64,000 nucleotides of DNA from the NCBI RefSeq assembly GCF_000014285.2, contig NC_008343.2, forward strand, positions 2,156,501 to 2,220,500, read 5' to 3'. Numbering within the stretch: the stretch's first letter is position 1; each line of letters begins with the position of its first letter. Under the pieces are notes generated by a model that ran no database searches, had not been told where the DNA came from, and was given only the letters and a program-made list of their open reading frames with translations. A program made the translations under genes and the position numbers. This stretch comes from Granulibacter bethesdensis CGDNIH1 (lineage in GTDB: Bacteria; Pseudomonadota; Alphaproteobacteria; Acetobacterales; Acetobacteraceae). Positions 8,007 through 16,203 of the stretch are shown here, one piece after another.

Positions 8007-8158
8007 TTTCTCTAATTTTAAAGCATATATTTTTTATTCATTCAATGTTATTGTTTTTAATTAAAAAATAACCTGTTTTGTAACTTAGCGAAGCATTAAA
8101 TTTCAAACTGCCCAATCAATGCGAACCATTCTCATTTAAATTGTTTTCCCGCTAGGAT

Positions 8159-8175
8159 GATAGAATTGTTCTATC
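8159..8175. promoter_or_regulatory. LysR-type operator candidate upstream of fdsG (ATAG-N7-CTAT)
   Basis: Perfect dyad GATAGAA-TTG-TTCTATC, 81 to 97 bases before the fdsG start. It has the T-N11-A form and ATAG-N7-CTAT spacing recognised by LysR-type proteins, and carries the ATGATAG half-site shared with 1615 and 6289. The LysR protein encoded at 6363 is the obvious candidate ligand. Confidence 0.5.
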
Positions 8176-8255
8176 GCAGCATAAAGACTCGCACCTTGAT
8201 GGAAGAAGATGAAGGGCGCAGATAACAGCTTCCAGAGGAAACTGAATCAAGCGCG

Positions 8256-8735
8256 GTGAGCCAAATCATGGCCAAGGACGCTTTCAGCGCGGAACGCGCT
8301 GCAAGAATTATCGATACCCATCGTGACCAGGAAGGCGCCATGTTGCCTATCCTTCATGATCTACAGGCCGAATTCGGGTATGTGCCGGAAGAAGTCGTGC
8401 CCATGCTTGCGGATGCGCTGAATGTGTCCCGCGCCGAAGTGCATGGTGTCATCAGCTTTTATCATGATTTCAAGAACCACCCGCCCGGTCGGCACGTTCT
8501 GAAGTTATGCCGCGCGGAAGCGTGTCAGGCGATGGGTGCCGATACCCTGGCCGATCATGTTCGTGAGAAGCTCCGCGTGGACTGGCATGGCACCACGGTC
8601 AATGGCTCCGTGACGCTTGAGCCGGTATTCTGCCTCGGCCTGTGCGCCTGCGCACCCGCGGCGATGCTGGATAATGAGCTGCATGGCCGTCTGGATCAGG
8701 ACCATGTCGATACGCTGCTGGAGAGCGTGGCATGA
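8256..8735 (+). CDS. fdsG: NAD-dependent formate dehydrogenase, gamma subunit (NuoE-like)
   Basis: The 159-residue [2Fe-2S] subunit related to NuoE of complex I. The cluster ligands are visible as LCRAEACQ (CX4C) and VFCLGLCAC (CX3C). The helical N-terminal half contains LHDLQAEFGYVPEE and the NuoE-type HGVISFYHDF. It forms the diaphorase arm of the soluble molybdenum formate dehydrogenase with FdsB, passing electrons from FdsA to NAD+. The reading begins at GTG 8256; ATG 8268 (MAKDAF) is an equally plausible start because the AGAGGAAA sequence upstream is not ideally spaced for either. The stop overlaps fdsB by four bases. Confidence 0.93.
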   Translation: MSQIMAKDAFSAERAARIIDTHRDQEGAMLPILHDLQAEFGYVPEEVVPMLADALNVSRAEVHGVISFYHDFKNHPPGRHVLKLCRAEACQAMGADTLADHVREKLRVDWHGTTVNGSVTLEPVFCLGLCACAPAAMLDNELHGRLDQDHVDTLLESVA

Positions 8736-10288
8736 CCATCAAAGTATACGTCCCCCGCGATGCGGCCGCCCTTGCGGTCGGCGCTGACGCCGTTGCCCGC
8801 AAGCTGGAGCAACTGGCGCAGGAACGGTCGCTGGACATCGCCATTATCCGCAACGGCTCCCGCGGGATGCTGTGGCTTGAAACGCTGGTCGAGGTGGAAA
8901 CACCGCACGGCCGCGTCGCCTACGGTCCCGTGACCGCACGTGATCTGCCCGGCCTGCTGGATGCCGGCATGCTGGAAGGCAAGCCGCACGCACTGAATCA
9001 TGGCCTGACCGAGGAAATGCCCTGGTTCAAGAAGCAGACCCGTCTGACTTTCGAGCGCTGCGGCATCGTCGACCCCCGCTCGCTGAGTGATTATCAGGCG
9101 CATGGCGGCTACAAGGGCCTTGCCCGCGCGCTAACTATGACGCCGGAAGCCGTGGTCGAGGACGTGACCAAATCCGGCCTGCGCGGTCGTGGTGGCGCAG
9201 GCTTCCCCACCGGCATCAAATGGAAAACGGTTCTGGGTGCGAAAGCCGCCCAGAAATACATCGTCTGCAATGCCGATGAAGGCGATAGCGGCACCTTTGC
9301 CGACCGCATGATCATGGAAGGCGATCCCTTCGTGCTGATCGAAGGCATGACCATCGCCGGTTATGCCGTGGGCGCGACCAAGGGCTATGTCTATACGCGC
9401 TCCGAATATCCGCATGCCATTGACGCGATGAACCGCGCCATTATCGCCGCACGCGAAGCGGGTATGCTGGGTGATAATATTCTCGGTTCCGGCATTTCCT
9501 TCGACATGGAAGTGCGGCAGGGAGCCGGGGCCTATGTCTGCGGTGAGGAAACCGCACTGCTTGACAGCCTGGAAGGCAAGCGCGGCGTCGTGCGTGCCAA
9601 GCCGCCTTTGCCCGCTTTGTCCGGTCTGTTCGGGCAGCCAACCGTCATCAACAACGTGATCTCCCTGACCTCCGTGCCATGGATCATGACCCATGGTGGT
9701 GAGGCTTATGCCGCGTTCGGTCTTGGCCGTTCCCGTGGGACCATGCCGATCCAGATCGCTGGCAACGTCAAGCAAGGCGGCCTGTTTGAGATCGCCTTCG
9801 GTATCACGCTGGGCGAGCTGGTCGATGAGATCGGTGGTGGCACACTGACGGGGCGTCCGGTGCGCGCTGTGCAGATCGGTGGTCCGTTGGGAGCCTATTT
9901 CCCGCGCGCCCTGTTCGATACCCCGTTCGATTATGAGGCATTCGCGGCGAAGGACGGGCTGATCGGCCATGGCGGCATCGTTATTTTCGACGATACCGTC
10001 GATATGGCTCACATGGCCCGCTTCGCCATGGAATTCTGCGCCGAGGAAAGCTGCGGCAAATGCACGCCATGCCGCATCGGCTCCACGCGCGGCGTTGAAA
10101 CGCTGGACAAACTGCTGCGCGGTGAACAGCACGAAAAAAACTATGCCGTGCTGGAAGATCTCTGCAACACGATGAAATTCGGCTCCCTGTGCGCGCTGGG
10201 CGGCTTCACCCCCTATCCGGTGGTCAGCGCGATGACCCATTTCCCCGAGGATTTCGCTCCCCGCACCGTCCCGGTGGCAGCGGAATAA
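8732..10288 (+). CDS. fdsB: NAD-dependent formate dehydrogenase, beta subunit (NuoF-like)
   Basis: The 518-residue flavoprotein subunit carries the NAD+ and FMN sites and one [4Fe-4S] cluster. A thioredoxin-like N-terminal domain (about residues 1-110) precedes the NuoF-like core. The core shows LRGRGGAGFPTGIKW (nucleotide site), NADEGDSGTF and GAGAYVCGEETAL (FMN site), and the cluster motif ESCGKCTPCR with a late cysteine in GSLCALGG. The first codon overlaps the fdsG stop (ATGA), and 17 bases separate the stop from fdsA. Order and domain content match fdsGBACD of Cupriavidus. Confidence 0.95.
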   Translation: MTIKVYVPRDAAALAVGADAVARKLEQLAQERSLDIAIIRNGSRGMLWLETLVEVETPHGRVAYGPVTARDLPGLLDAGMLEGKPHALNHGLTEEMPWFKKQTRLTFERCGIVDPRSLSDYQAHGGYKGLARALTMTPEAVVEDVTKSGLRGRGGAGFPTGIKWKTVLGAKAAQKYIVCNADEGDSGTFADRMIMEGDPFVLIEGMTIAGYAVGATKGYVYTRSEYPHAIDAMNRAIIAAREAGMLGDNILGSGISFDMEVRQGAGAYVCGEETALLDSLEGKRGVVRAKPPLPALSGLFGQPTVINNVISLTSVPWIMTHGGEAYAAFGLGRSRGTMPIQIAGNVKQGGLFEIAFGITLGELVDEIGGGTLTGRPVRAVQIGGPLGAYFPRALFDTPFDYEAFAAKDGLIGHGGIVIFDDTVDMAHMARFAMEFCAEESCGKCTPCRIGSTRGVETLDKLLRGEQHEKNYAVLEDLCNTMKFGSLCALGGFTPYPVVSAMTHFPEDFAPRTVPVAAE

Positions 10289-10305
10289 GCGAAAGGAGAC
10301 CTCCC

Positions 10306-13149
10306 ATGCCGCTCGTGGAAGAAATCGACTATGGCACGCCAAAAGTCGTCAGTGAGAAATCCGTCACCCTGACCATTGACGGACGCCAGGTGACGGTGCC
10401 GGAAGGCACCTCCCTGATGCGCGCCGCCATGGATACCGGCATTACGGTGCCCAAGCTCTGCGCCTCCGACAATTTGAAGGCGTTCGGTTCCTGCCGTCTC
10501 TGTCTGGTGGAAATCGAGGGACGTCCGGGTACCCCGGCTTCCTGCACCACACCGGCCATGGAAGGCATGGTGGTGCATACCCAGACCGACCGTCTGGCAC
10601 GCCTGCGCAAGGGCGTGATGGAGTTGTACATCTCCGACCATCCGCTGGACTGCCTGACCTGCTCCGCCAATGGCGATTGCGAGCTTCAGGATATGGCCGG
10701 GGCCGTCGGCTTGCGGGAAGTCCGCTATGGGTATGAGGGTGAAAATCACCTGCATGACAGCAAGGATGTTAGCAACCCGTATTTCCAGTACGATCCGTCC
10801 AAGTGCATCGTCTGTAATCGCTGCGTCCGTGCCTGTGAGGAAGTCCAGGGCACCTTCGCCCTGACCATTGAGGGCCGTGGCTTCGAAAGCCGCGTCTCCC
10901 CCGGTGCCGCACATGACAATTTCTTTTCCTCGGAATGCGTTTCCTGCGGCGCCTGTGTGCAGGCCTGCCCGACCGCAACCCTGATGGAAAAATCCGTCAT
11001 CGAAATCGGCCAGCCGGAACATTCCGAAGTCACCACCTGCGCCTATTGCGGTGTGGGGTGCAGCTTCAAGGCGGAAATGCGCGGCGAACAGATCGTGCGC
11101 ATGGTTCCCTACAAGGACGGCAAGGCCAATCATGGCCATAGCTGCGTCAAGGGCCGCTTCGCCTACGGTTATGCATTGCACAAGGATCGTCAGCTTGAGC
11201 CGATGATCCGTGAAAAAATCACCGACCCGTGGCGTGTGGTGAGCTGGGATGAAGCCATCCAGTATACCGCGAAAGAATTCCGCCGGATTCAGGACAAATA
11301 CGGCCGCTCCTCTATCGGCGGTATTACCTCCTCCCGCTGCACCAATGAAGAAACCTATCTGGTGCAGAAGCTGGTGCGCGCCGTGTTCGGCAATAACAAT
11401 GTCGATACCTGCGCCCGCGTCTGCCACTCTCCCACCGGCTATGGGTTGAAGACGACCTACGGCACCTCCGCTGGCACGCAGGATTTCGACAGTGTCGAGG
11501 AAAGCGATGTCATTGTGGTGATCGGTGCCAATCCGGTCGATGCCCATCCCGTGTTCGGCAGCCAGATGAAACGTCGCCTGCGGGATGGCGCGAAGCTGAT
11601 CGTGATCGATCCGCGCAAGACAGATCTGGTCAAATCCCCGCATATCAAGGCCGATTTCCATCTGCCCCTGCGCCCCGGCACCAATGTCGCCATCGTTTCC
11701 GCACTGGCCCATGTGGTTGTGACGGAGGGGCTGCTGGACGAAGCTTTCGTGCGTGAACGCACCGATTGGGAGTCCTTCCAGGACTGGGTGCAGTTCGTGA
11801 CCCGCCCGGAAAACAGCCCGGAAGCCGTTGCCGAAATCTGCGGTGTCAGTGCCGAAGATATTCGTGGCGCTGCCCGTCTCTATGCGACCGGCGGGAATGC
11901 CGCGATCTATTACGGTCTGGGTGTGACCGAGCACAGCCAGGGTACGACGACGGTGATGGCCATCGCCAATCTCGCCATGGCGACCGGTAATCTGGGCCGC
12001 CGTGGCGTGGGCGTGAACCCGCTGCGTGGTCAGAACAACGTGCAGGGTTCGTGCGACATGGGGTCTTTCCCCCATGAATTCACCGATTACCGCCATGTTT
12101 CCAACGATGCCGCCCGCGCCCAGTTCGAAGCGCTGTGGGGCGTGTCGCTGGATGCCGAGCCGGGTCTGCGCATTCCGAACATGATCGATGCCGCCGTCGA
12201 TGGGACCTATAAAGGCATCTACATTCAGGGTGAGGACATTGTTCAGTCCGATCCCGATACCACCCATATGATTGCCGGTCTGAAAAACATGGAATGCGTT
12301 GTCGTTCAGGACCTGTTCCTGAATGAAACCGCCGACTATGCCCATGTGTTTCTGCCGGGCTGCTCCTTCCTTGAGAAGGATGGAACCTTCACCAATGCCG
12401 AGCGCCGCATCAATCGCGTGCGCAAGGTGATGTCGCCGAAAAATGGTTATGGTGACTGGGAAATTACCCAGATGCTGGCCAAGGCCATGGGTTATCCCAT
12501 GCACTACAACCACCCGTCCGAGATCATGGACGAGATTGCCGCTACTACTCCGAACTTCGCCCTTGTTTCTTACGCGAAACTCGATGAGGCCGGCTCTGTG
12601 CAGTGGCCTTGCAATGACGAGCATCCGGATGGCATGCCGATCATGCATATCGGCCAGTTCAGCCGCGGCAAGGGCTATTTCGTCGTCACCGAATATATCG
12701 CGACCGATGAAAAGACCGGCCCGCTCTTTCCGCTTCTGCTCACCACCGGTCGTATTCTCAGCCAGTATAATGTGGGCGCGCAGACACGCCGCACCCATAA
12801 CTCCATGTGGCATGAGGAAGACCGGCTGGATATCCATCCGAAAGACGCCGAGGATCGCGGCGTTCGTGATGGGGACTGGGTGAAACTGGAAAGCCGCTCC
12901 GGCGCGACATCGCTGCGGGCACGCATCACCGAAAAGGTTCCGCCGGGCGTGGTCTACACCACCTTCCATCACCCGGCGAGCCAGGCCAATGTTGTGACCA
13001 CCGATAACTCCGATTGGGCTACCAACTGCCCGGAATACAAGGTCACAGCCGTGCAGGTACAGCGCAGCAATGGCCCCACCGAGTGGCAGCGTGAATACGG
13101 CGATCACTCCACGCAGGCCCGCCGGATTATCCCGGCAGCTGCGGAATAA
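10306..13149 (+). CDS. fdsA: NAD-dependent formate dehydrogenase, molybdenum alpha subunit
   Basis: Catalytic subunit that oxidises formate to CO2 at a bis-MGD molybdenum centre. ATG 10306 is chosen because it has a good AAGGAGA site and gives the family length of 947 residues; the frame extends upstream into fdsB. Domains in order are an N-terminal [2Fe-2S] region (SCRLCLVEIEG) and a His-Cys3 [4Fe-4S] site (DHPLDCLTC). Two ferredoxin-type clusters (CIVCNRCVRAC, CVSCGACVQAC) follow. The molybdopterin domain opens with CAYCGVGC, and the Mo ligand is Cys373 in CARVCHSPTG, where some relatives have selenocysteine. The C-terminal cap includes GRILSQYN and FHHPASQANVVTTDNSD. It is cytoplasmic. Confidence 0.96.
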   Translation: MPLVEEIDYGTPKVVSEKSVTLTIDGRQVTVPEGTSLMRAAMDTGITVPKLCASDNLKAFGSCRLCLVEIEGRPGTPASCTTPAMEGMVVHTQTDRLARLRKGVMELYISDHPLDCLTCSANGDCELQDMAGAVGLREVRYGYEGENHLHDSKDVSNPYFQYDPSKCIVCNRCVRACEEVQGTFALTIEGRGFESRVSPGAAHDNFFSSECVSCGACVQACPTATLMEKSVIEIGQPEHSEVTTCAYCGVGCSFKAEMRGEQIVRMVPYKDGKANHGHSCVKGRFAYGYALHKDRQLEPMIREKITDPWRVVSWDEAIQYTAKEFRRIQDKYGRSSIGGITSSRCTNEETYLVQKLVRAVFGNNNVDTCARVCHSPTGYGLKTTYGTSAGTQDFDSVEESDVIVVIGANPVDAHPVFGSQMKRRLRDGAKLIVIDPRKTDLVKSPHIKADFHLPLRPGTNVAIVSALAHVVVTEGLLDEAFVRERTDWESFQDWVQFVTRPENSPEAVAEICGVSAEDIRGAARLYATGGNAAIYYGLGVTEHSQGTTTVMAIANLAMATGNLGRRGVGVNPLRGQNNVQGSCDMGSFPHEFTDYRHVSNDAARAQFEALWGVSLDAEPGLRIPNMIDAAVDGTYKGIYIQGEDIVQSDPDTTHMIAGLKNMECVVVQDLFLNETADYAHVFLPGCSFLEKDGTFTNAERRINRVRKVMSPKNGYGDWEITQMLAKAMGYPMHYNHPSEIMDEIAATTPNFALVSYAKLDEAGSVQWPCNDEHPDGMPIMHIGQFSRGKGYFVVTEYIATDEKTGPLFPLLLTTGRILSQYNVGAQTRRTHNSMWHEEDRLDIHPKDAEDRGVRDGDWVKLESRSGATSLRARITEKVPPGVVYTTFHHPASQANVVTTDNSDWATNCPEYKVTAVQVQRSNGPTEWQREYGDHSTQARRIIPAAAE

Positions 13150-13209
13150 GGGTGTTCAATCCCGCGCCTCTGTTTGACGGGGCACGGGATTGATCCTTTT
13201 TCTCCGCTC

Positions 13210-14079
13210 ATGCGCACCAGCCATAAAGTCCGGCCTGACCGCTACACGACCGGCGCATCCGCCTATCAGCCTCACGAACGATTCATCCCGGAGGAAACGC
13301 CTGTCGCGCTGACTTATGGCCGTGCCACGCATGCCGTGATGATGGCGACGCCCGCCGATCTGGAAGATTTTGCGGTTGGTTTCAGTCTGGCAGAAGGACT
13401 GATCGACAGTGTTCACGACATTGAAAGTCTGGAAATTGTGGAGGTGACGCATGGCGTCGAACTCCGCATGGATCTGACGCAGACCCGTGATGCGGCCTTC
13501 ATTGCCCGCCGACGCCACGTAACCGGTGCCACCGGTTGCGGCCTGTGCGGCATGGAAAGTCTTGATGAGGCCGCGAAATCTCCGCCGCGCGTCTCTGCCG
13601 ATCTGGTGATTGATGCTGAAACCATCGTCACGGCGATGGAGGCCCTCTCCCCCGTGCAGACGCTGAATCTGCGTACCCATGCGGTGCATGCAGCGGCTTT
13701 CTGGCAACCCGGACAGGGTCTGCTGGCCATCCGGGAAGATGTCGGTCGGCATAACGCGCTTGATAAGCTGGCCGGCTTTCTGGCACGCAGCGGTATCCCT
13801 GCCTCCTCCGGGCTTGTACTGCTGACCAGTCGCGTTTCGGTAGAGATGGTGCAGAAAGCGGCCCGCATGGGGGCTGGCATCATCGTTGCTGTCTCTGCCC
13901 CCACCACTCTGGCCATCCGTACTGCGGAAGCCGCCAATATCACGCTTGCAGCTGTCGCGCGGCGTGATGGATTCGAGCTGTTCACCCATCCATGGCGTAT
14001 CCCCTGCCATGATGCGGATACAAACAGCGACGTGGCCAGCAACGTCACCTGGCTGCATCCGGGATCAACACCCCCGTAA
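13210..14079 (+). CDS. fdsC: FdhD/FdsC sulfurtransferase for formate dehydrogenase maturation
   Basis: Sulfur carrier that moves sulfur from a cysteine desulfurase to the molybdenum cofactor before insertion into FdsA; it is equivalent to FdhD. The key motif ATGCGLCGME carries the two functional cysteines. EETPVALTYG, DLEDFAVGFSLAEG and the C-terminal DVGRHNALDKLAG are family signatures. ATG 13210 gives about 289 residues; a TTG at 13174 would add twelve residues. Neither has a clear ribosome site, so the start is uncertain. It lies between fdsA and fdsD, exactly as in fdsGBACD operons. Confidence 0.93.
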   Translation: MRTSHKVRPDRYTTGASAYQPHERFIPEETPVALTYGRATHAVMMATPADLEDFAVGFSLAEGLIDSVHDIESLEIVEVTHGVELRMDLTQTRDAAFIARRRHVTGATGCGLCGMESLDEAAKSPPRVSADLVIDAETIVTAMEALSPVQTLNLRTHAVHAAAFWQPGQGLLAIREDVGRHNALDKLAGFLARSGIPASSGLVLLTSRVSVEMVQKAARMGAGIIVAVSAPTTLAIRTAEAANITLAAVARRDGFELFTHPWRIPCHDADTNSDVASNVTWLHPGSTPP

Positions 14080-14136
14080 AACGGTGTGCCTGACCTCTGC
14101 CTGATCGCCTCCAACCATCGCAAGGGAAATTGTCCC

Positions 14137-14496
14137 GTGACCGCAACCAATGATCGCCTCGTGACAATGGCCAATCAGATTGCCGGGTTTTTCTCCCACC
14201 GGCCGGAAGAAACAGCCATCTCCGGCATTGCCGAGCACATTGTGCTGTACTGGGAACCGCGTATGCGGCGCGCCTTCGACGCCATCATAGAATCACATAA
14301 TCCGGCCCTAAGCCCTCTGGCGCAAAAAGCTGGAGAGTATTTAATGTCCCATGATGTGAAACCGTCCGACCACGACCCTCTCGCGGGGATGCAGCCACGT
14401 GCGGTGACGGGATCCGATCCAAAAGAAGATCCAAACACACCTCCGGGGGGATTCAATACAGATGAGCAGCACGGAGATAACCGCGCCTCAAGCTGA
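14137..14496 (+). CDS. fdsD: Formate dehydrogenase delta subunit FdsD, with long tail
   Basis: Small accessory subunit of soluble formate dehydrogenases. The conserved part is near the N-terminus: RLVTMANQIAGFFSH, GIAEHIVLYWEPRMR. GTG 14137 is preferred because AAGGGA lies just upstream; GTG 14086 is in frame but adds residues unlike the family. About 55 hydrophilic, Pro/Asp-rich residues follow the conserved domain, longer than I expect for FdsD. The last 35 bases overlap the start of the MFS gene, which suggests coupled translation and explains part of the tail. Confidence 0.85.
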   Translation: MTATNDRLVTMANQIAGFFSHRPEETAISGIAEHIVLYWEPRMRRAFDAIIESHNPALSPLAQKAGEYLMSHDVKPSDHDPLAGMQPRAVTGSDPKEDPNTPPGGFNTDEQHGDNRASS

Positions 14497-16114
14497 TCCA
14501 GGTATTCTGGACCGGGCGCGCATCATCGCTCAGCCTGGTTTCAATCGCTGGCTGGTGCCGCCCGCGGCGCTGGCCATTCACCTTTGCATCGGCATGGCCT
14601 ACGGCCTGTCGGTGTTCTGGCTGCCGATGCAGAAAATCATCGGCACGGCCTGCCCCGCTTCCATGGGCGAACTGGCTCAATTGACCACGACAGACTGTGA
14701 CTGGTCTGAAGGATCTCTGGTCACCGCCTTCAAGCTCGGCATTGTTTTTCTCGGTATTTCCGCCGCCATCTGGGGTGGCTGGCTCGAACGGGTCGGCCCG
14801 CGCCGTGCAGGCGTCGTGGCCGCCTTGTGCTGGTCAGGAGGCTGGCTGATCTCCGCGTTGGGGATTTATCAGCACCAACTCTGGCTGATCTGGCTGGGCC
14901 TCGGCGTCATTGGCGGGATCGGGCTGGGTATTGGTTATATCTCTCCGGTTTCAACCCTGATCAAATGGTTCCCTGATCGTCGTGGCATGGCGACCGGCAT
15001 GGCCATCATGGGCTTTGGCGGAGGGGCCGTTGTCGGCAGTCCGCTGGCATTGATGCTGCTACAGCATTTCCGCGTGGTCGATCCGGCCACCCATGTCATC
15101 ACACAACATGGTTTGTGGCAGACCTTCACCGTGATGGGGCTGATCTATCTGGTGTTCATGCTGGGGGGTGCCTTCGCCTATCGCATTCCGCCGGATGGAT
15201 GGAGGCCGGATGGCTTTAACGGCACCGCGGCCACCAAACGGATGATCGCACAGGGTCACGTGCATCTTGGCCGTGCCTGGAAAACACCGCAATTCTGGCT
15301 GCTCTGGGCAGTGCTGATGCTCAATGTGAGCGCCGGGATCGCAGTGCTGTCCATCGCCTCCCCCATGTTGCAGCGTATTTTCGGCGGTGCCTTGATCGAT
15401 CAGCCGGGTGTGACGCTCGCCAACCTGTCCCTCGCACAGAAAACCGCTGTTGCAGGTGTAGCCGGTGGTTTCGTCAGCCTGCTGTCCCTGTTCAATATCG
15501 GGGGTCGCTTCTTCTGGGCGACCATTTCCGACAAGATCGGGCGCAAGCTCACCTATACGATTTTCTTCATTCTCGGCGCGGTACTCTATACGCTGACCCC
15601 CGTCGCCGCCCATGCCGGACACAAGGCGCTGTTCGTGCTGGCGTTCTGCGTCATCCTGTCCATGTATGGTGGTGGTTTCTCGACGATCCCTGCTTACCTG
15701 GCTGATATTTTCGGCACACGATTCGTAGGGGCCATCCATGGTCGCTTGCTGACAGCATGGTCAACAGCAGGCGTCGTCGGGCCTACTCTGGTAACGGTGC
15801 TGCCCGCCATGTTCGGATCATCCGATCCGGTGCATCTGTATGACACCACCTTCCATATTCTTGCCGGATTGCTGATCCTCGGCCTGATTGCAAACTGGCT
15901 GGTACGTCCTCTTCCGGCCTATGCGTTCATGTCAGAGGCAGAGCTGGCAAGCCTTCAGGCTGATGGCACCAAAGGGAGTTATGCCACTGGATCCTTCGGG
16001 ATCGGTGTCGGTGGATTTTCTGCCGCGTTGATCCTGCCATGGCTGATCGTCGGTCTGCCGATTGCCTGGGGTATCTGGAAGACCATTATCAAGGCAGCGC
16101 CTTTGTTCAATTGA
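14462..16114 (+). CDS. MFS transporter, oxalate/formate antiporter (OFA) family
   Basis: A 550-residue inner-membrane carrier with about twelve hydrophobic spans. The OFA-type N-terminus (HLCIGMAYGLSVFWLP, FKLGIVFLGISAAIWGGWLE) is followed by GLGIGYISPVSTLIKWFPDRRG, the hallmark loop of this family, and SDKIGRKLTY in the second half. Its start lies inside fdsD, so it is almost certainly co-expressed with formate dehydrogenase, and formate (or oxalate) import or export is the likely role. The substrate itself cannot be read from the sequence. A terminator follows the stop. Confidence 0.9.
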   Translation: MSSTEITAPQADPGILDRARIIAQPGFNRWLVPPAALAIHLCIGMAYGLSVFWLPMQKIIGTACPASMGELAQLTTTDCDWSEGSLVTAFKLGIVFLGISAAIWGGWLERVGPRRAGVVAALCWSGGWLISALGIYQHQLWLIWLGLGVIGGIGLGIGYISPVSTLIKWFPDRRGMATGMAIMGFGGGAVVGSPLALMLLQHFRVVDPATHVITQHGLWQTFTVMGLIYLVFMLGGAFAYRIPPDGWRPDGFNGTAATKRMIAQGHVHLGRAWKTPQFWLLWAVLMLNVSAGIAVLSIASPMLQRIFGGALIDQPGVTLANLSLAQKTAVAGVAGGFVSLLSLFNIGGRFFWATISDKIGRKLTYTIFFILGAVLYTLTPVAAHAGHKALFVLAFCVILSMYGGGFSTIPAYLADIFGTRFVGAIHGRLLTAWSTAGVVGPTLVTVLPAMFGSSDPVHLYDTTFHILAGLLILGLIANWLVRPLPAYAFMSEAELASLQADGTKGSYATGSFGIGVGGFSAALILPWLIVGLPIAWGIWKTIIKAAPLFN

Positions 16115-16151
16115 CCATCGGATCAACTGAACAGGATATTTCGATCAAGCT

Positions 16152-16199
16152 CTCCTCCCCTTTCCGCAGTGAGATGGAAAAGGGGAGGAGACCGTTTTT
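16152..16199 (+). terminator. Terminator after the formate dehydrogenase operon
   Basis: A 14-bp stem (CTCCTCCCCTTTCC at 16152-16165 with 16176-16190, one bulged A) is followed by ACCG and a TTTTT run. It lies between the convergent MFS gene and ilvD and may also stop ilvD transcripts. Confidence 0.8.
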
Positions 16200-16203
16200 C
16201 GGA

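Noticed and set aside
10213-13107. A 964-codon open frame opposite fdsA
   Set aside because: Shadow of a GC-rich gene: no family features, His/Gly-rich composition, and the plus strand encodes an unmistakable formate dehydrogenase subunit.
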